This document shows positions 1 to 10,335 of a DNA stretch of 64,000 nt, one piece after another. The notes beneath the pieces are model-generated. The model saw only the letters and a list, made by a program, of their open reading frames with translations, made no database searches and was not told where the DNA came from. Position 1 is the stretch's first letter. Every line of letters starts with the position of its first letter. Source of the stretch: Peptococcaceae bacterium BRH_c8a (GTDB lineage Bacteria > Bacillota > Desulfotomaculia > Desulfotomaculales > Desulfallaceae); assembly GCA_000961575.1 (NCBI GenBank), contig LADP01000003.1, positions 62,001-126,000 on the forward strand. Reading direction: 5' to 3'. Both the position numbers and the translations under genes were made by a program.

Positions 1-137
1 TTAATTTCGTCCAGTGGAGTGTTGTAAGCAAGCATCTCACAAAACACGTTGTGTTCGCGGATGCGGCGGGCAATCAGCTGGCTGTACTGGCCGCCGAAGT
101 CCACCACGATAACTAATTCCTGTTCCGGGACAATCAT
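1..137 (-). CDS. guaA: GMP synthase (glutamine-hydrolysing), N-terminal fragment, truncated by window edge
   Basis: Minus-strand translation [45 protein letters not shown] matches the GMP synthase amidotransferase N-terminus. Confidence 0.85.
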   Translation of the reverse strand, partial: MIVPEQELVIVVDFGGQYSQLIARRIREHNVFCEMLAYNTPLDEI

Positions 138-198
138 GGGCTGTTTCCTCCTTAATTTGTGAGCACCATTGAAAAAACCAACATCAGAGGGTGAGCTT

Positions 199-262
199 TT
201 GTTGTCATCCTGAGCGTTAGCGAAGGATCTAGATTCTTCACTGCGTTCAGAATGACAATCCT
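199..262. repeat. REP-like repeat (GTCATCCTGAGC...GAAGGATCTAGATTCTTCACT...TTCAGAATGAC)
   Basis: Palindromic pattern shared with copies at ~20206, 46675, 47852 and a half copy at ~59779. Confidence 0.85.
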
Positions 263-304
263 AGATTTTCATCCTCTAATGGTGCCGCGTTAGCGGCCTG
301 GGGT

Positions 305-850
305 CTACTTGGTTATTTTATATACTTCCTGTTTCAACACATAAATCTCCGGCAGGTTGCGGTACATTTCATTGTAATCCAGCCCGTAGCCCACCACAAA
401 TTCGTCCGGGATAGAAAAACCGTTGAAATCAACCGGCACTTTTACTTCCCGGCGAGACGGTTTATCCAGCAGCGCACAAATGCGCACACTGGCCGGTTCA
501 CGCGCCTTCAGGATGTCCAGCAGGTAATTAAGGGTCAGTCCGGTGTCCACAATATCCTCAACCACCAGGATGTGACGGCCCTGAATGTTTTGATCCAGGT
601 CTTTTATTATGCGCACCACGCCTGTGGATTTGCTGGATGAACCGTAGCTGGATACCGCCATAAAGTCAAACTGTACGTCTATGGATATGGCCCGTACCAA
701 GTCGGCCATGAAAATCATGGCCCCTTTTAGGATCCCGACAATTAACAGGTTCTTGCCGTGATACTCCTCGGAAATGGCCAGAGCCATCTCGTTTACTTTT
801 TTGTCTATGTCTGCTCTCGAGATTAAAACTCTTTCTACGCCCTGATGCAA
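305..850 (-). CDS. hpt: Hypoxanthine phosphoribosyltransferase
   Basis: PRPP-binding motif VVEDIVDTGLTL; full-length type I PRTase. Confidence 0.95.
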   Translation of the reverse strand: MHQGVERVLISRADIDKKVNEMALAISEEYHGKNLLIVGILKGAMIFMADLVRAISIDVQFDFMAVSSYGSSSKSTGVVRIIKDLDQNIQGRHILVVEDIVDTGLTLNYLLDILKAREPASVRICALLDKPSRREVKVPVDFNGFSIPDEFVVGYGLDYNEMYRNLPEIYVLKQEVYKITK

Positions 851-982
851 TTTAATTCCCCCTCGTCAAAATCTGGGTTATTATAACAAGATGCGGTAAC
901 AGGTGTCAATATAGGTTGTCCTGGCGGCTGTAGTGATGATAACATAATAATGGTGAATTAGTACCATAAAGGAGTGGTTTTA

Positions 983-2080
983 ATGGCAGAAGTCTATTTT
1001 ACCGACCTGCGTACAAGCAGCAAGGAAAACCTGCTGGACAAGCTGTCCCGGCTTTGTGAACAAGTTGGCCTTAAAGATGTTGTAAAAAAGAATGACCTGG
1101 TGGCTCTCAAAATACACTTTGGCGAAAAGGGTAATCTGGCTTATGTCAGGCCCCAGTTCGTGCGGTTAATCGTAGACAAAGTCAGGGCGGCAGGCGGTAA
1201 ACCGTTTCTTACCGATGCCAACACCCTGTACGTGGGCTCCAGGGCTAATGCCGTAGACCATTTGGAAACGGCCGTATTAAACGGTTTCGATTTTGCAGTG
1301 GTGGGCGCTCCGCTGGTCATTGCCGATGGGCTTAGCGGTAAAGATTACATTAATGTGCCCATTGAAGGTAAGCATTTTAAAGATGTCAAAATCGGCAGCG
1401 CTGCCGTCCATGCCGGTGCATTGGTTTCGATAACCCATTTCAAGGGTCACGAACTAACCGGATTTGGCGGGGTGTTAAAAAACATCGGCATGGGACTGGG
1501 CAGCCGCAGCGGTAAACAGATGATGCACTCGGACGTACTGCCAAAGGTCAAAGAAGAAAAATGCCTGGCCTGTGGCATGTGTTCAGACTGGTGCCCGGCC
1601 GGAGCCATCAGCGTTGAAGAGCGCGCCTTCATCGACGAACAGGTCTGCTGGGGCTGCGGCGAGTGCACGGTTACCTGTCCCGAGGGGGCTATCGGGATCA
1701 ACTGGAGATCCAGGCCCAATGTGGTGCAGGAAAAAATAGTCGAATATGCTATAGGTGTATTAAAAAACAAGCACGATAAGGCGATACACATTTCATTTGT
1801 CATGAACGTATCACCCGAATGCGACTGCTGCTCATTTAACGACGCCCCGGTGGTACGGGATATCGGTATCCTGGCTTCCCGGGATCCGGTGGCCCTGGAT
1901 CAGGCCTGTATCGACCTGGTGAACGGAGAAAAAGTACTACCAGGTTCCCGCCTGGGAGAATCCCCGGATATCCAGGACAAATTCGGGGCGCTGCACAAAA
2001 ACATCGACTGGTCGGTGCAGTTGGCTTACGGGGAAGAAATAGGCCTGGGCACCAGGGAGTACCGGTTGATTAAAGTGTAA
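983..2080 (+). CDS. DUF362 domain-containing 4Fe-4S protein
   Basis: Two CxxCxxCxxxCP ferredoxin motifs within a DUF362-type protein; RBS aaaggagtgg before ATG 983. Confidence 0.85.
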   Translation: MAEVYFTDLRTSSKENLLDKLSRLCEQVGLKDVVKKNDLVALKIHFGEKGNLAYVRPQFVRLIVDKVRAAGGKPFLTDANTLYVGSRANAVDHLETAVLNGFDFAVVGAPLVIADGLSGKDYINVPIEGKHFKDVKIGSAAVHAGALVSITHFKGHELTGFGGVLKNIGMGLGSRSGKQMMHSDVLPKVKEEKCLACGMCSDWCPAGAISVEERAFIDEQVCWGCGECTVTCPEGAIGINWRSRPNVVQEKIVEYAIGVLKNKHDKAIHISFVMNVSPECDCCSFNDAPVVRDIGILASRDPVALDQACIDLVNGEKVLPGSRLGESPDIQDKFGALHKNIDWSVQLAYGEEIGLGTREYRLIKV

Positions 2081-2139
2081 CCCGGCTTCGTGGTACGCTA
2101 CCTAAAATAGTATTGGTGCGAGACTTGATGCCAAGATAT

Positions 2140-2175
2140 CCGACCTGCTTAAGAACTGGAGCGGGTCGTTTTTTA
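2140..2175 (+). terminator. Intrinsic terminator after DUF362 gene
   Basis: cgacctgc...gcgggtcg followed by ttttttatt. Confidence 0.7.
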
Positions 2176-2179
2176 TTAC

Positions 2180-2273
2180 CCCCTGAAAAAATAAGCATAA
2201 CTGGGGTTTGGTGTTAATCGGAGGGTTACCCGGAGATTAACACCAAACCCCTTACCAAGACTTTTTCAGGAGA
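2180..2273. repeat. Composite palindromic element, solo (core-less) copy 1
   Basis: Outer arms cctgaaaaa/tttttcagg, inner perfect 16-bp arms ggggtttggtgttaat/attaacaccaaacccc; shared with 44358-44586 and about 51801-52042. Confidence 0.85.
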
Positions 2274-2435
2274 CCATACCTAATATTACATCGTTATTAT
2301 GTGAAATAAGCAACGTGCAAAAAAGACCTTTCAAGTGTAAATTCTGTTATCAGGGCTCCCAAGTATTGCCGATTAAGAGATTTGAGTATATTACTAAGAT
2401 AAGTAATAAAACTGCTTACGGAGGAGGTCATTATA

Positions 2436-2897
2436 ATGCCTAGTGAAGCAAAAATAAAGGATTTTATGATTTCAATGTCTGATTATCCCACCATTAGCAT
2501 CAACAAAACCCTGGGTCAAGCCGTTAAAATAATGAGTAACATGGCCAAAGAAAAAGGCTACCGTTGGGTTATCGTGTTGGATGAAAGCGGCAGACTGGCT
2601 GGTTTTTTAACCATGCGCAACGTCTTTGAATGCATTAACGATTTAATTCCCGAATTAAGTGACTGGATGGCCATATATACTAAGGCGCAGCTAATTAAAC
2701 ATACCACCCTCGATCAATGCATTCACCCGCTGGTAAACATTTCAGTTCAGGAGTCCGATCACCCGGTAAAAGCCGCAGATATGATTTTAAAACACCGGGT
2801 CACTATACTGCCCGTGCTCAATGAACATTCGGAGGTTGTAGGCATCATCAGACCGGTAGATATAATGCAGTTTATTGATAAACTATTTAACGATTAA
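2436..2897 (+). CDS. CBS domain-containing protein
   Basis: Paired CBS-like repeats (WVIVLDESGRLAGFLTMRNV; ILPVLNEHSEVVGIIRPVDI); RBS ggaggt. Confidence 0.8.
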   Translation: MPSEAKIKDFMISMSDYPTISINKTLGQAVKIMSNMAKEKGYRWVIVLDESGRLAGFLTMRNVFECINDLIPELSDWMAIYTKAQLIKHTTLDQCIHPLVNISVQESDHPVKAADMILKHRVTILPVLNEHSEVVGIIRPVDIMQFIDKLFND

Positions 2898-2959
2898 CGG
2901 TTTAATGATTAAACAATAATAATATCTAATCATGTAAATTATAGTACATGACCTATGCG

Positions 2960-4117
2960 TTAGGGACTGTCCCCAACTTGGGCTGTTTTACGGGCCTGGC
3001 TTTGGGATAAAACCAAAAATGCGACCACCGATACCAGGGCCAGTATTGAACAGGAAGTATACAGGAAACGGGCGCCAAAGCCATCCATGATGTACCCGCC
3101 CAGCAGTGAACCCATGATACCAGCCACACCTCCCGAGAATGTGGAAAGCAGTCCTTGCCCGCTGGCCCGCAAGTGTTGGGGCACAATTTTACCGATATAG
3201 GAAACCGCCGAAACGTAAAATAAACCAAATGACAGCCCGTGCATGACCTGAATTGCCGTCACCAGCGCGGGGTCAGTGGTAATGGAAAATAAAAACCAAC
3301 GTAAAGAATATATTGCCGCTGCCAGCGCCAGTAAAGTCAGTTCATTAAACCTGACCAAAAATAAAAATGAAAAGGCAAATACCGGCACCTCACTAAGGGG
3401 CCCGATGGTCCAGGCCAAACCAACATCGGCCTCTGAACCACCAATCCCGCGCATAAAAATACCCATGAAAGCGTCGTTGACCTTGTTGGTTGTATTGAGC
3501 AGGGCGATTAAAAGCAGGAACAGCAGCACTTCCTTGCGGGTAACCAGTTTTTTGAGCTGGTCAAAACCGACCGGTTGGGCCGCCTGCGGGGCATCCTGGG
3601 CCAGAGCTGCAAATAGCAAAGCAAGCAGCAGCAACCCCTGGTAAATACGATCCACTCTTTCGATACCCACTACAGCCAGCACTGAGCCGGCCACCAGCGC
3701 GGTAACGGCAAACCCCAGCGATCCCCAAAGGCGGTAACTGCCGAAACTACCGCCTTTTTCCCTGGCAATGGCCAGGGTTAGACAGTCAATAAGCGGCAAG
3801 GGTGGCCAGGCGAAGGCAAAAAACAGAAATGCCGCCGGTAAAAGCAGGTAAAAAGAATCCAGGCTAAATAGCAAAAAACTCAATAAAAAAGCCATCATGA
3901 TTTGGAACATCACCACTTTTTTTACTGTGCGCAGCCGATCGCTCAGGTAACCCCAGGGGGATTGCACCAGCATGGAAACCAGCGGGCCGATGGCCATCAA
4001 CATGCCGATTTGACCGTTGGTAAGCCCCCGGGACTGAAACAGCAGGGGCAAAAAGGGCAGAATGATACCAATGGATGCCAGGTAAAAAAAACTGAGTAAT
4101 TTAATTCGCCATTTCAT
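2960..4117 (-). CDS. MFS transporter
   Basis: 12-TM-like hydrophobic protein, MFS_1-like signature near N-terminus (GPLVSMLVQSPWGYLSDRL). Confidence 0.85.
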   Translation of the reverse strand: MKWRIKLLSFFYLASIGIILPFLPLLFQSRGLTNGQIGMLMAIGPLVSMLVQSPWGYLSDRLRTVKKVVMFQIMMAFLLSFLLFSLDSFYLLLPAAFLFFAFAWPPLPLIDCLTLAIAREKGGSFGSYRLWGSLGFAVTALVAGSVLAVVGIERVDRIYQGLLLLALLFAALAQDAPQAAQPVGFDQLKKLVTRKEVLLFLLLIALLNTTNKVNDAFMGIFMRGIGGSEADVGLAWTIGPLSEVPVFAFSFLFLVRFNELTLLALAAAIYSLRWFLFSITTDPALVTAIQVMHGLSFGLFYVSAVSYIGKIVPQHLRASGQGLLSTFSGGVAGIMGSLLGGYIMDGFGARFLYTSCSILALVSVVAFLVLSQSQARKTAQVGDSP

Positions 4118-4259
4118 ATCTAAAAACTCCCTGCAGCTAATCCGCCCTTATAACAATCTTCATAGAGAATACATTCTTATATTGTAATGATTTTTTGCAC
4201 TTCAGGAAAGAGTATCCTTTGGCATATTTAAGGTCAGCAATGAAAGTGCCTGCAGACAC

Positions 4260-4286
4260 AAAAAAACCGCCCGGGGGCGGTTTTGT
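4260..4286. terminator. Bidirectional intrinsic terminator
   Basis: aaaaaaaccgcccgggggcggtttt. Confidence 0.75.
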
Positions 4287-4318
4287 CTATTTGCCATGCT
4301 TTTTATTAATTTATAGGA

Positions 4319-5089
4319 TTAATAAGTAAAGGTAAATGCGTCTAATTTTACGCTTACCGGCCGGGCTTTTAGATATTTATTGGTTATCCAGTGTTCCCAG
4401 AAGTACAAAGCGCCGTTTGAGGGATCCCAGCCGTTAAGTGCGTCCTTGGCTGCTTTTTTGGCGGTCTCGTTGGCCGGCCTGTTGATCCAGCCGTTGAGTA
4501 CTGGCTCGAACTGGTACTTCCCGCCGGAGTCAACTTGGTATACAACTCCGCGGATGGTATTGGGGAACAGCGGGCTATCTACCCGGTTCAGGACAACGGC
4601 TCCAACCGCTACCTGGGTGATATAGGATTCCGAAGCGGCCTCGGCGGTGATGATCCGAGCCAGCGCATCGATTTCAGCCCAGTTAAAACTACCCCTGCTG
4701 GTGGTGTTGACTGCCCGCCCAATAGGTACATAAAGAGTTTGGCCCGGGTTTATGGAGTTGACTTTGAGGTTGCTGGCAGCCTTTATGCGGTTGTAATCCA
4801 CACCAAACTTTTTGCCAATCAGGAACAGGGTGTCCCCTTTTTGCACAGTGTATCTCTGTGGTATGGTCAGGTTTTGGCCTGGATAGATACTGTCGGTCCA
4901 TACATTGTTGGTATAGCGCAGGGCGAACTGGCTGACATTGTAACTGCCTGCTATTTTATGTATAGTATCTCCCTTGCTTACCGAATGTACCTGGCCCATC
5001 GCTATACCTGGTAGCACTACTAGCGCCATGATCAAGAACAAAAAAACTAGCTTACCTTTGGTGATTTTACCCCTGATGTCCAAAAACAT
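4319..5089 (-). CDS. LysM-domain cell wall hydrolase (SleB-type catalytic domain)
   Basis: Signal peptide, two LysM repeats (HSVSKGDTIHKIAG; YTVQKGDTLFLIGK), SleB/Hydrolase_2 domain (DALARIITAEAASESYITQVAVGAVVLNR). Confidence 0.9.
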   Translation of the reverse strand: MFLDIRGKITKGKLVFLFLIMALVVLPGIAMGQVHSVSKGDTIHKIAGSYNVSQFALRYTNNVWTDSIYPGQNLTIPQRYTVQKGDTLFLIGKKFGVDYNRIKAASNLKVNSINPGQTLYVPIGRAVNTTSRGSFNWAEIDALARIITAEAASESYITQVAVGAVVLNRVDSPLFPNTIRGVVYQVDSGGKYQFEPVLNGWINRPANETAKKAAKDALNGWDPSNGALYFWEHWITNKYLKARPVSVKLDAFTFTY

Positions 5090-5169
5090 TACCTCCCTGG
5101 TCTTAAGTTGTCGGCTTTATTATACAAGCCTGCCGATTAAATAACCAAGGAGTAAATTATGTCAGGTTT

Positions 5170-5508
5170 TTAGTGTTCTCTTTTTACCGACCGTCCGTAC
5201 ATTTTAGCGTTGATATGCTCCACCAGAAACATGGTTGAAAAAACATGGAAAATGCGATTGGCCACGCTTTCCAGAGGGCAGTCAAGTTTATGCAGCTCGC
5301 CTTTAAGCAGTGGGCGGAAGCCGAATTTCATCTCCAGATCATCCAGAAATGAGCTGATTATTTCCTGTCGCAGGGCTTCTTCACCCACGCTGTGCCATTG
5401 AGCCAAAGGATTGTTAGCGTTACCCGGGGAGTGCCGGTCCACCGCTTCCAAAAACCAGTCCCTAAACTGATTAAATGTTGGGCGTGTGCGGCTGAAACTT
5501 TTAGACAT
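5170..5508 (-). CDS. Hypothetical protein
   Basis: 112-aa ORF colinear with and just downstream of apgM; no family recognised. Confidence 0.5.
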   Translation of the reverse strand: MSKSFSRTRPTFNQFRDWFLEAVDRHSPGNANNPLAQWHSVGEEALRQEIISSFLDDLEMKFGFRPLLKGELHKLDCPLESVANRIFHVFSTMFLVEHINAKMYGRSVKREH

Positions 5509-5527
5509 AGAATGCCCCTCCTTGTTT

Positions 5528-6736
5528 TTACATCCCTAAAAATTTGCGCATCAGTGCCGGTCCGTCGGGAACATGTATGCCAGTAGATGCAGCGTCTGCT
5601 TCGCTGTACCCAATGCCGGATGCAGCATTGTCCGTGCTGCTCATGATGGCGTAGGGTACCGGTTCGGATGTATGGGTTCGAATATTTAAAGGTGTAGGGT
5701 GATCCGGCAGCAGTAGAATTTTGTAATCGCCAATGTCGTCCAATCCCTCCAGCAGAGTTCCCAGTACCTGGCGGTCTATTTCCTCAATGGCCCGGACTTT
5801 GGTTTCAGTATCTCCTTGATGACCTGCTTCATCCGGGGCTTCTACATGTAAGTATATAAAATCAGCTCGCCTCTGCAGCGCTTCCAGAGCGGCTTGGGCC
5901 TTGCCGTGGAAATTGGTGTGGATGTTACCGGTGGCACCCGGTACTTTTAGCACTTCCAGGCCGGCACAGATGCCGATGCCCATAAGTAGGTCAACGGCAG
6001 AAACCACCGCCCCTTCCAGCCCGTATAAATCCTTAAAAAGAGGCAGGGCCGGCTTTTTACCCTGGCCCCATAACCAAATCGAGTTGGCCGGATTTTGTTT
6101 TTTAGCCCGCCGGGCCAGGTTAACGGGATGGTTGTTTAGCATGTTGTTACTCTGCCGCATTAAATCCAGCAGTGCTTCGCCGCCCTTGCCACGGGGCAGG
6201 TATTCGGTCACCTGCCGGCCGGAGATGTCGTGGGGCGGGGTTAGCTCGGGATGCTCCGGGCCATCGCTCCATACCATCAGGTGGCGGTAGCTGATGCCCG
6301 GGTAAAAATGTTTGTCGCCGCCGCCAAAAAGCGATTCGACCGCCAAAATTAGCTCTCGGGCTTCCTCGCTGGTTATCTCCCCGGCACTATAATCGATCAT
6401 TTGTTTGTCTGAATACACGGTATCATCTGAAAGGGTAACCAGATTACAGCGAAAAGCTACGTCGTCGACCGCTAAATTAACCCCCATGCTTACAGCCTCC
6501 AGGGGTGAGCGACCGGTATAGTACTGCTGCGGCGCGTAGCCCATAACCGATAAGTTGGCCACGTCACTGCCCGGGGGGTAGCCTTCCGGCACGGTTTTAA
6601 CCAGGCCGGTTTCCCCCCGGGAGACCAGGATGTCCATGTTCGGGGTACGGGCAAACTGCAGTGGTGTCTTATTGTCCAGTTCCGGGCGGGGATCATCGGC
6701 CATGCCGTCCCCCACCAGCACAATATACTTCATCAC
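5528..6736 (-). CDS. apgM: Cofactor-independent phosphoglycerate mutase, archaeal/ApgM type
   Basis: YIVLVGDGMADDPRPELDNKTPLQFARTPNMD; alkaline-phosphatase superfamily motifs DEAGHQGD and LLLPDHPTP. Confidence 0.9.
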   Translation of the reverse strand: MMKYIVLVGDGMADDPRPELDNKTPLQFARTPNMDILVSRGETGLVKTVPEGYPPGSDVANLSVMGYAPQQYYTGRSPLEAVSMGVNLAVDDVAFRCNLVTLSDDTVYSDKQMIDYSAGEITSEEARELILAVESLFGGGDKHFYPGISYRHLMVWSDGPEHPELTPPHDISGRQVTEYLPRGKGGEALLDLMRQSNNMLNNHPVNLARRAKKQNPANSIWLWGQGKKPALPLFKDLYGLEGAVVSAVDLLMGIGICAGLEVLKVPGATGNIHTNFHGKAQAALEALQRRADFIYLHVEAPDEAGHQGDTETKVRAIEEIDRQVLGTLLEGLDDIGDYKILLLPDHPTPLNIRTHTSEPVPYAIMSSTDNAASGIGYSEADAASTGIHVPDGPALMRKFLGM

Positions 6737-6827
6737 AAACCTCCAAATATTTCACAAGCCATATCCCCACATGATCCTATGTTTTCGTCGGTTTTCTAAT
6801 TCTGACTCCTGACTACTGACTCCTGAC

Positions 6828-8063
6828 TTATGCGCAGCAGTTGCAATTGGTTGCTTCGGCCAGGGCAAATCTACGGTGCAGTACGTTCATGGCTTTTTCA
6901 GCTTCACCGTTCTTGATGATGCAGGAAATTTTGATGTCGGAGGTGGAGATCATATCGATATTAATCTCTTCGTCGGCCAGCGCGCCAAAAGTCATGGCGG
7001 CCACCCCGGGGTTGCCGTTCATGCCCGCACCCACCACGGAAACCATGGCTACATGGGCATTATGCGTATAACCGGTGGCTCCCACCACTTTAATAATTTC
7101 TTCTATAGTTTCCAGGGATTTGCGTAGTTCGTCCTGGCTGACGGTAAAAGAAATATCATTTACGCCGTCACGCATGGAACTTTGCACGATCATATCCACG
7201 CTAATATTACGGTCGGCCAACATTTTAAATACCATATAGGCCACGCCGGGTTGATCCGGTACACCAAAAATGCCTAATTTAGCCACGTTTTTGTTGCAGG
7301 TGACACCGGTGACAATCAGGTTTTTTTCCATATCGCATTCCTCCTTGACAATGGTTCCGGGATTATCGTTAAAACTGCACCGTACATGCAGCGGGATATT
7401 GTAAATTTTGGCGCATTCCACTGCTCTGGGATGCAGTACCGCCGCTCCCAGATGGGCCAGTTCCAACATTTCGTCATAGGTAATGGAATCTAGCTTGCGG
7501 GCGTCGGGTACCACTCGCGGATCCGTGGTGTATACGCCGTCCACGTCGGTATATATCTCACACATGTCGGCCTTCACTGCTGCAGCCAGCGCCACCGCGG
7601 TGGTGTCTGATCCACCCCGGCCCAGGGTGGTAATGTCGCCGCTGTCACAAAGTCCCTGGAAACCGGCCACCACTATTATTTTACCTGCCTCAAGCTCGGC
7701 AATTAACCTGGAGTTGTCGATATCAGTAATCCGTGCCCTGGAATGTATGCTCTCAGTTTTAATCCCCGCCTGGGGGCCGGTAAGGGAGACCACGTCAGGT
7801 CCCAAACTCTTGATAGCAATAGCCAGCAGGGCAATAGATACCTGTTCACCGGTGGACATGAGCATGTCCATTTCCCGGGGGGACGGGTTGTTGGTGATCT
7901 CCCGGGCCAGCTTAATCAGATCATCGGTGGTATCGCCCATAGCTGATACCACGACCATCATTTGATGCCCCTCACGATACTTGTTGACCACCCGCCTGGC
8001 CACGTTTTTTATGCGGCCTGCATCACCCACGGATGTGCCGCCGTACTTTTGGACAATCAACAT
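6828..8063 (-). CDS. lysC: Aspartate kinase with C-terminal ACT domains
   Basis: IVQKYGGTSVGDAGRIKNVARRV; ACT repeats at C-terminus. Confidence 0.95.
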   Translation of the reverse strand: MLIVQKYGGTSVGDAGRIKNVARRVVNKYREGHQMMVVVSAMGDTTDDLIKLAREITNNPSPREMDMLMSTGEQVSIALLAIAIKSLGPDVVSLTGPQAGIKTESIHSRARITDIDNSRLIAELEAGKIIVVAGFQGLCDSGDITTLGRGGSDTTAVALAAAVKADMCEIYTDVDGVYTTDPRVVPDARKLDSITYDEMLELAHLGAAVLHPRAVECAKIYNIPLHVRCSFNDNPGTIVKEECDMEKNLIVTGVTCNKNVAKLGIFGVPDQPGVAYMVFKMLADRNISVDMIVQSSMRDGVNDISFTVSQDELRKSLETIEEIIKVVGATGYTHNAHVAMVSVVGAGMNGNPGVAAMTFGALADEEINIDMISTSDIKISCIIKNGEAEKAMNVLHRRFALAEATNCNCCA

Positions 8064-8087
8064 TGCTACCACTCCCGTTTCACTTAT

Positions 8088-9002
8088 CTACATTATCTTC
8101 AGCGACCTTGCACCCACCGGACTGGGTGTTAGAACCAGGGAACGGGCATTGACGCCGCTTTCCCTGAAGGTGTCTCTCATTACATCGGCAATCAGTTTAA
8201 AGTTTTTATCCGCTAGCGCTATTATGGAAGGCCCGGCTCCGCTTAACGCCACACCCCGGGCACCGGCCAGACGGGCTGCGGAAATAACTTTTTTAAAGCC
8301 TGTTATAGCACCGGCCCGGAACGGTTGATGCAACCTGTCATCCATGGCGGTGCCCAGTACGGTCAGGTCGCCTTTTTGCAATGCCGCTACCAGCAGCGCC
8401 ACCCGGCCGAGGTTATATACTGCATCCCGCATGGTTACCAATTGCGGCAGGGATTCCCGGGAATCCCTGGTATTCAAGGCAAAGTCAGGTATGGCCACCA
8501 CGGCTTTAAGACCTGGCGGTAGATTAACCTTAAACCAGGTTATGTCTCCGTCAACGGCGGTATAAATAACCAGACCGCCCAGCAATGCCGGTGCTACGTT
8601 ATCCGGGTGCCCTTCCAGTGAACAGGCCAGGTTAAGGATTTCCCTTTGGCTAAGCCCGGCACCGGACATAGCATCTGCCGCGATAATGCCGCCGATAACA
8701 GCTGCGGCACTACTGCCCAGGCCCCGGCCCGGGGGTATACCGTTAACCAACCTGATGCGCAGGCCCGGCGGCTTAAACCCTTGGCGTTCAAAAACCAGCC
8801 TGGCTGCCCGGTAGACCAGGTTGCTTTCATCCCTTGGAAGCCCATCTGCTCCTTCCCCCTCGACTTCAATAAAAATTCCTTTGGGGGTGGCACTAAACTC
8901 CACACTGTTATAAAGCTCCAGAGCTATGCCCAGGCAGTCAAAACCTGGTCCCAGGTTGGCAGAGGTGGCGGGAACCTGTACTCTTATCAATGGGTTATTC
9001 AC
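8088..9002 (-). CDS. thrB: Homoserine kinase (GHMP family)
   Basis: VPATSANLGPGFDCLGIAL and PPGRGLGSSAAA. Confidence 0.95.
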   Translation of the reverse strand: MNNPLIRVQVPATSANLGPGFDCLGIALELYNSVEFSATPKGIFIEVEGEGADGLPRDESNLVYRAARLVFERQGFKPPGLRIRLVNGIPPGRGLGSSAAAVIGGIIAADAMSGAGLSQREILNLACSLEGHPDNVAPALLGGLVIYTAVDGDITWFKVNLPPGLKAVVAIPDFALNTRDSRESLPQLVTMRDAVYNLGRVALLVAALQKGDLTVLGTAMDDRLHQPFRAGAITGFKKVISAARLAGARGVALSGAGPSIIALADKNFKLIADVMRDTFRESGVNARSLVLTPSPVGARSLKIM

Positions 9003-10287
9003 CTTCTACACGAATTACATTGGAAACCGCACTTACCGAGGAAAGATGATTAATAATCTTCAGTGCATCTTGCATATTTCCTTCCCTTACGGTATGGGTA
9101 ACCACTACAATTTCGGCGGTGGCCAGGTCTGTCTGTTTTTGTAGTACCGAGGCCAGGCTGACATCTTTGTCACCAAAAGCATAGGCGATGGAAGCCAGCA
9201 CACCCGGTTTGTCGGCTACCTGTAAACGCACGTAATATTTACAGGCCACTTCCTGCATGCTTTTAACCGGTTTTTCTTCAAAACAAGTGCAAGATATAAT
9301 GCCCTGTACATTACGCAGCAGATCCCGGGCCGCATCCATTATATCAGCCGTTACCGCGCTGGCTGTAGGCATTTCTCCGGCGCCTCGCCCATAAAACATG
9401 GTGTCCCCAACGGCGTCTCCGGATACATAAATCGCGTTATATACATCGTTTACTGCTGCCAGTGGATGGTCCAGCGGTATTAATGAAGGGTGCACCCGGG
9501 CTTCGATACCAGCTTCGGTTTCTTTGGCAATGGCCAGCAGTTTAACAATATAGTTTAGCTCACTGGCGTAGGCGATATCGGCAGCGGTGATCTTGGTAAT
9601 TCCCTCCACATAAATATCGTCCGGTAACACCCGCGAATTAAAGGCAATAGAGGCTAGGATAGCCAGTTTGCGGGCGGCGTCAAACCCGCCTATGTCGGCG
9701 GTGGGGTCAGCTTCGGCATAGCCCAGGGACTGAGCCTCCTGCAGCGCCTCGTTAAAGTCTGAGCCTTCCCGGGTCATTTTGGTCAACATGTAGTTAGTGG
9801 TGCCGTTGACAATGCCTATGATTTGAGAAAGACGGTTTCCTGCCAGGCATTGCTTAAGCGGTCTAATGATGGGTATACCACCGGCCACGCTGGCTTCGAA
9901 TAAAAGGTCGGCATTGTTGGCCTCAGCTATCTCAAACAGCATTTTGCCGTGGGAGGCGATCATATCTTTGTTGGCGGTGACTACGCTTTTGCCGTTTTTA
10001 AGCGCCCTAACCACGTAGTCCAGGGTCGGTTCCAGACCGCCCATTACCTCCACCACTATTCTTATTTCGGGGTCACTAATTATATCCTCGGGGTTGGTGG
10101 TAAATACAGCCGGGTTTAGATCAAGACCGCGATCCTTGGCCGTGTCCCGCACCAGTATTCTTTTAACTTCAATACCGGCACCGATTTTGCGTTTGATGCT
10201 TTCGCTATTGCCGGTAATGATGCGGTACACTCCCCTGCCCACCGTACCCAGGCCCAGCAAACCTATTTTAAGGTTGTCATCCGACAT
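8995..10287 (-). CDS. hom: Homoserine dehydrogenase with ACT domain
   Basis: IGLLGLGTVGRGVYRI, VNGTTNYML, C-terminal ACT; start taken at MSDDN because upstream codons overlap a repeat fragment. Confidence 0.93.
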   Translation of the reverse strand: MSDDNLKIGLLGLGTVGRGVYRIITGNSESIKRKIGAGIEVKRILVRDTAKDRGLDLNPAVFTTNPEDIISDPEIRIVVEVMGGLEPTLDYVVRALKNGKSVVTANKDMIASHGKMLFEIAEANNADLLFEASVAGGIPIIRPLKQCLAGNRLSQIIGIVNGTTNYMLTKMTREGSDFNEALQEAQSLGYAEADPTADIGGFDAARKLAILASIAFNSRVLPDDIYVEGITKITAADIAYASELNYIVKLLAIAKETEAGIEARVHPSLIPLDHPLAAVNDVYNAIYVSGDAVGDTMFYGRGAGEMPTASAVTADIMDAARDLLRNVQGIISCTCFEEKPVKSMQEVACKYYVRLQVADKPGVLASIAYAFGDKDVSLASVLQKQTDLATAEIVVVTHTVREGNMQDALKIINHLSSVSAVSNVIRVEGE

Positions 10288-10335
10288 GCTCCATGCCTTC
10301 TTTCCTGTAAATTGGGGACATTCCACCGTTCCCCT

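Noticed and set aside
1447-1803. Minus-strand ORF opposite the DUF362 gene
   Set aside because: Antisense shadow; no homology recognised and fully contained in a confident gene.
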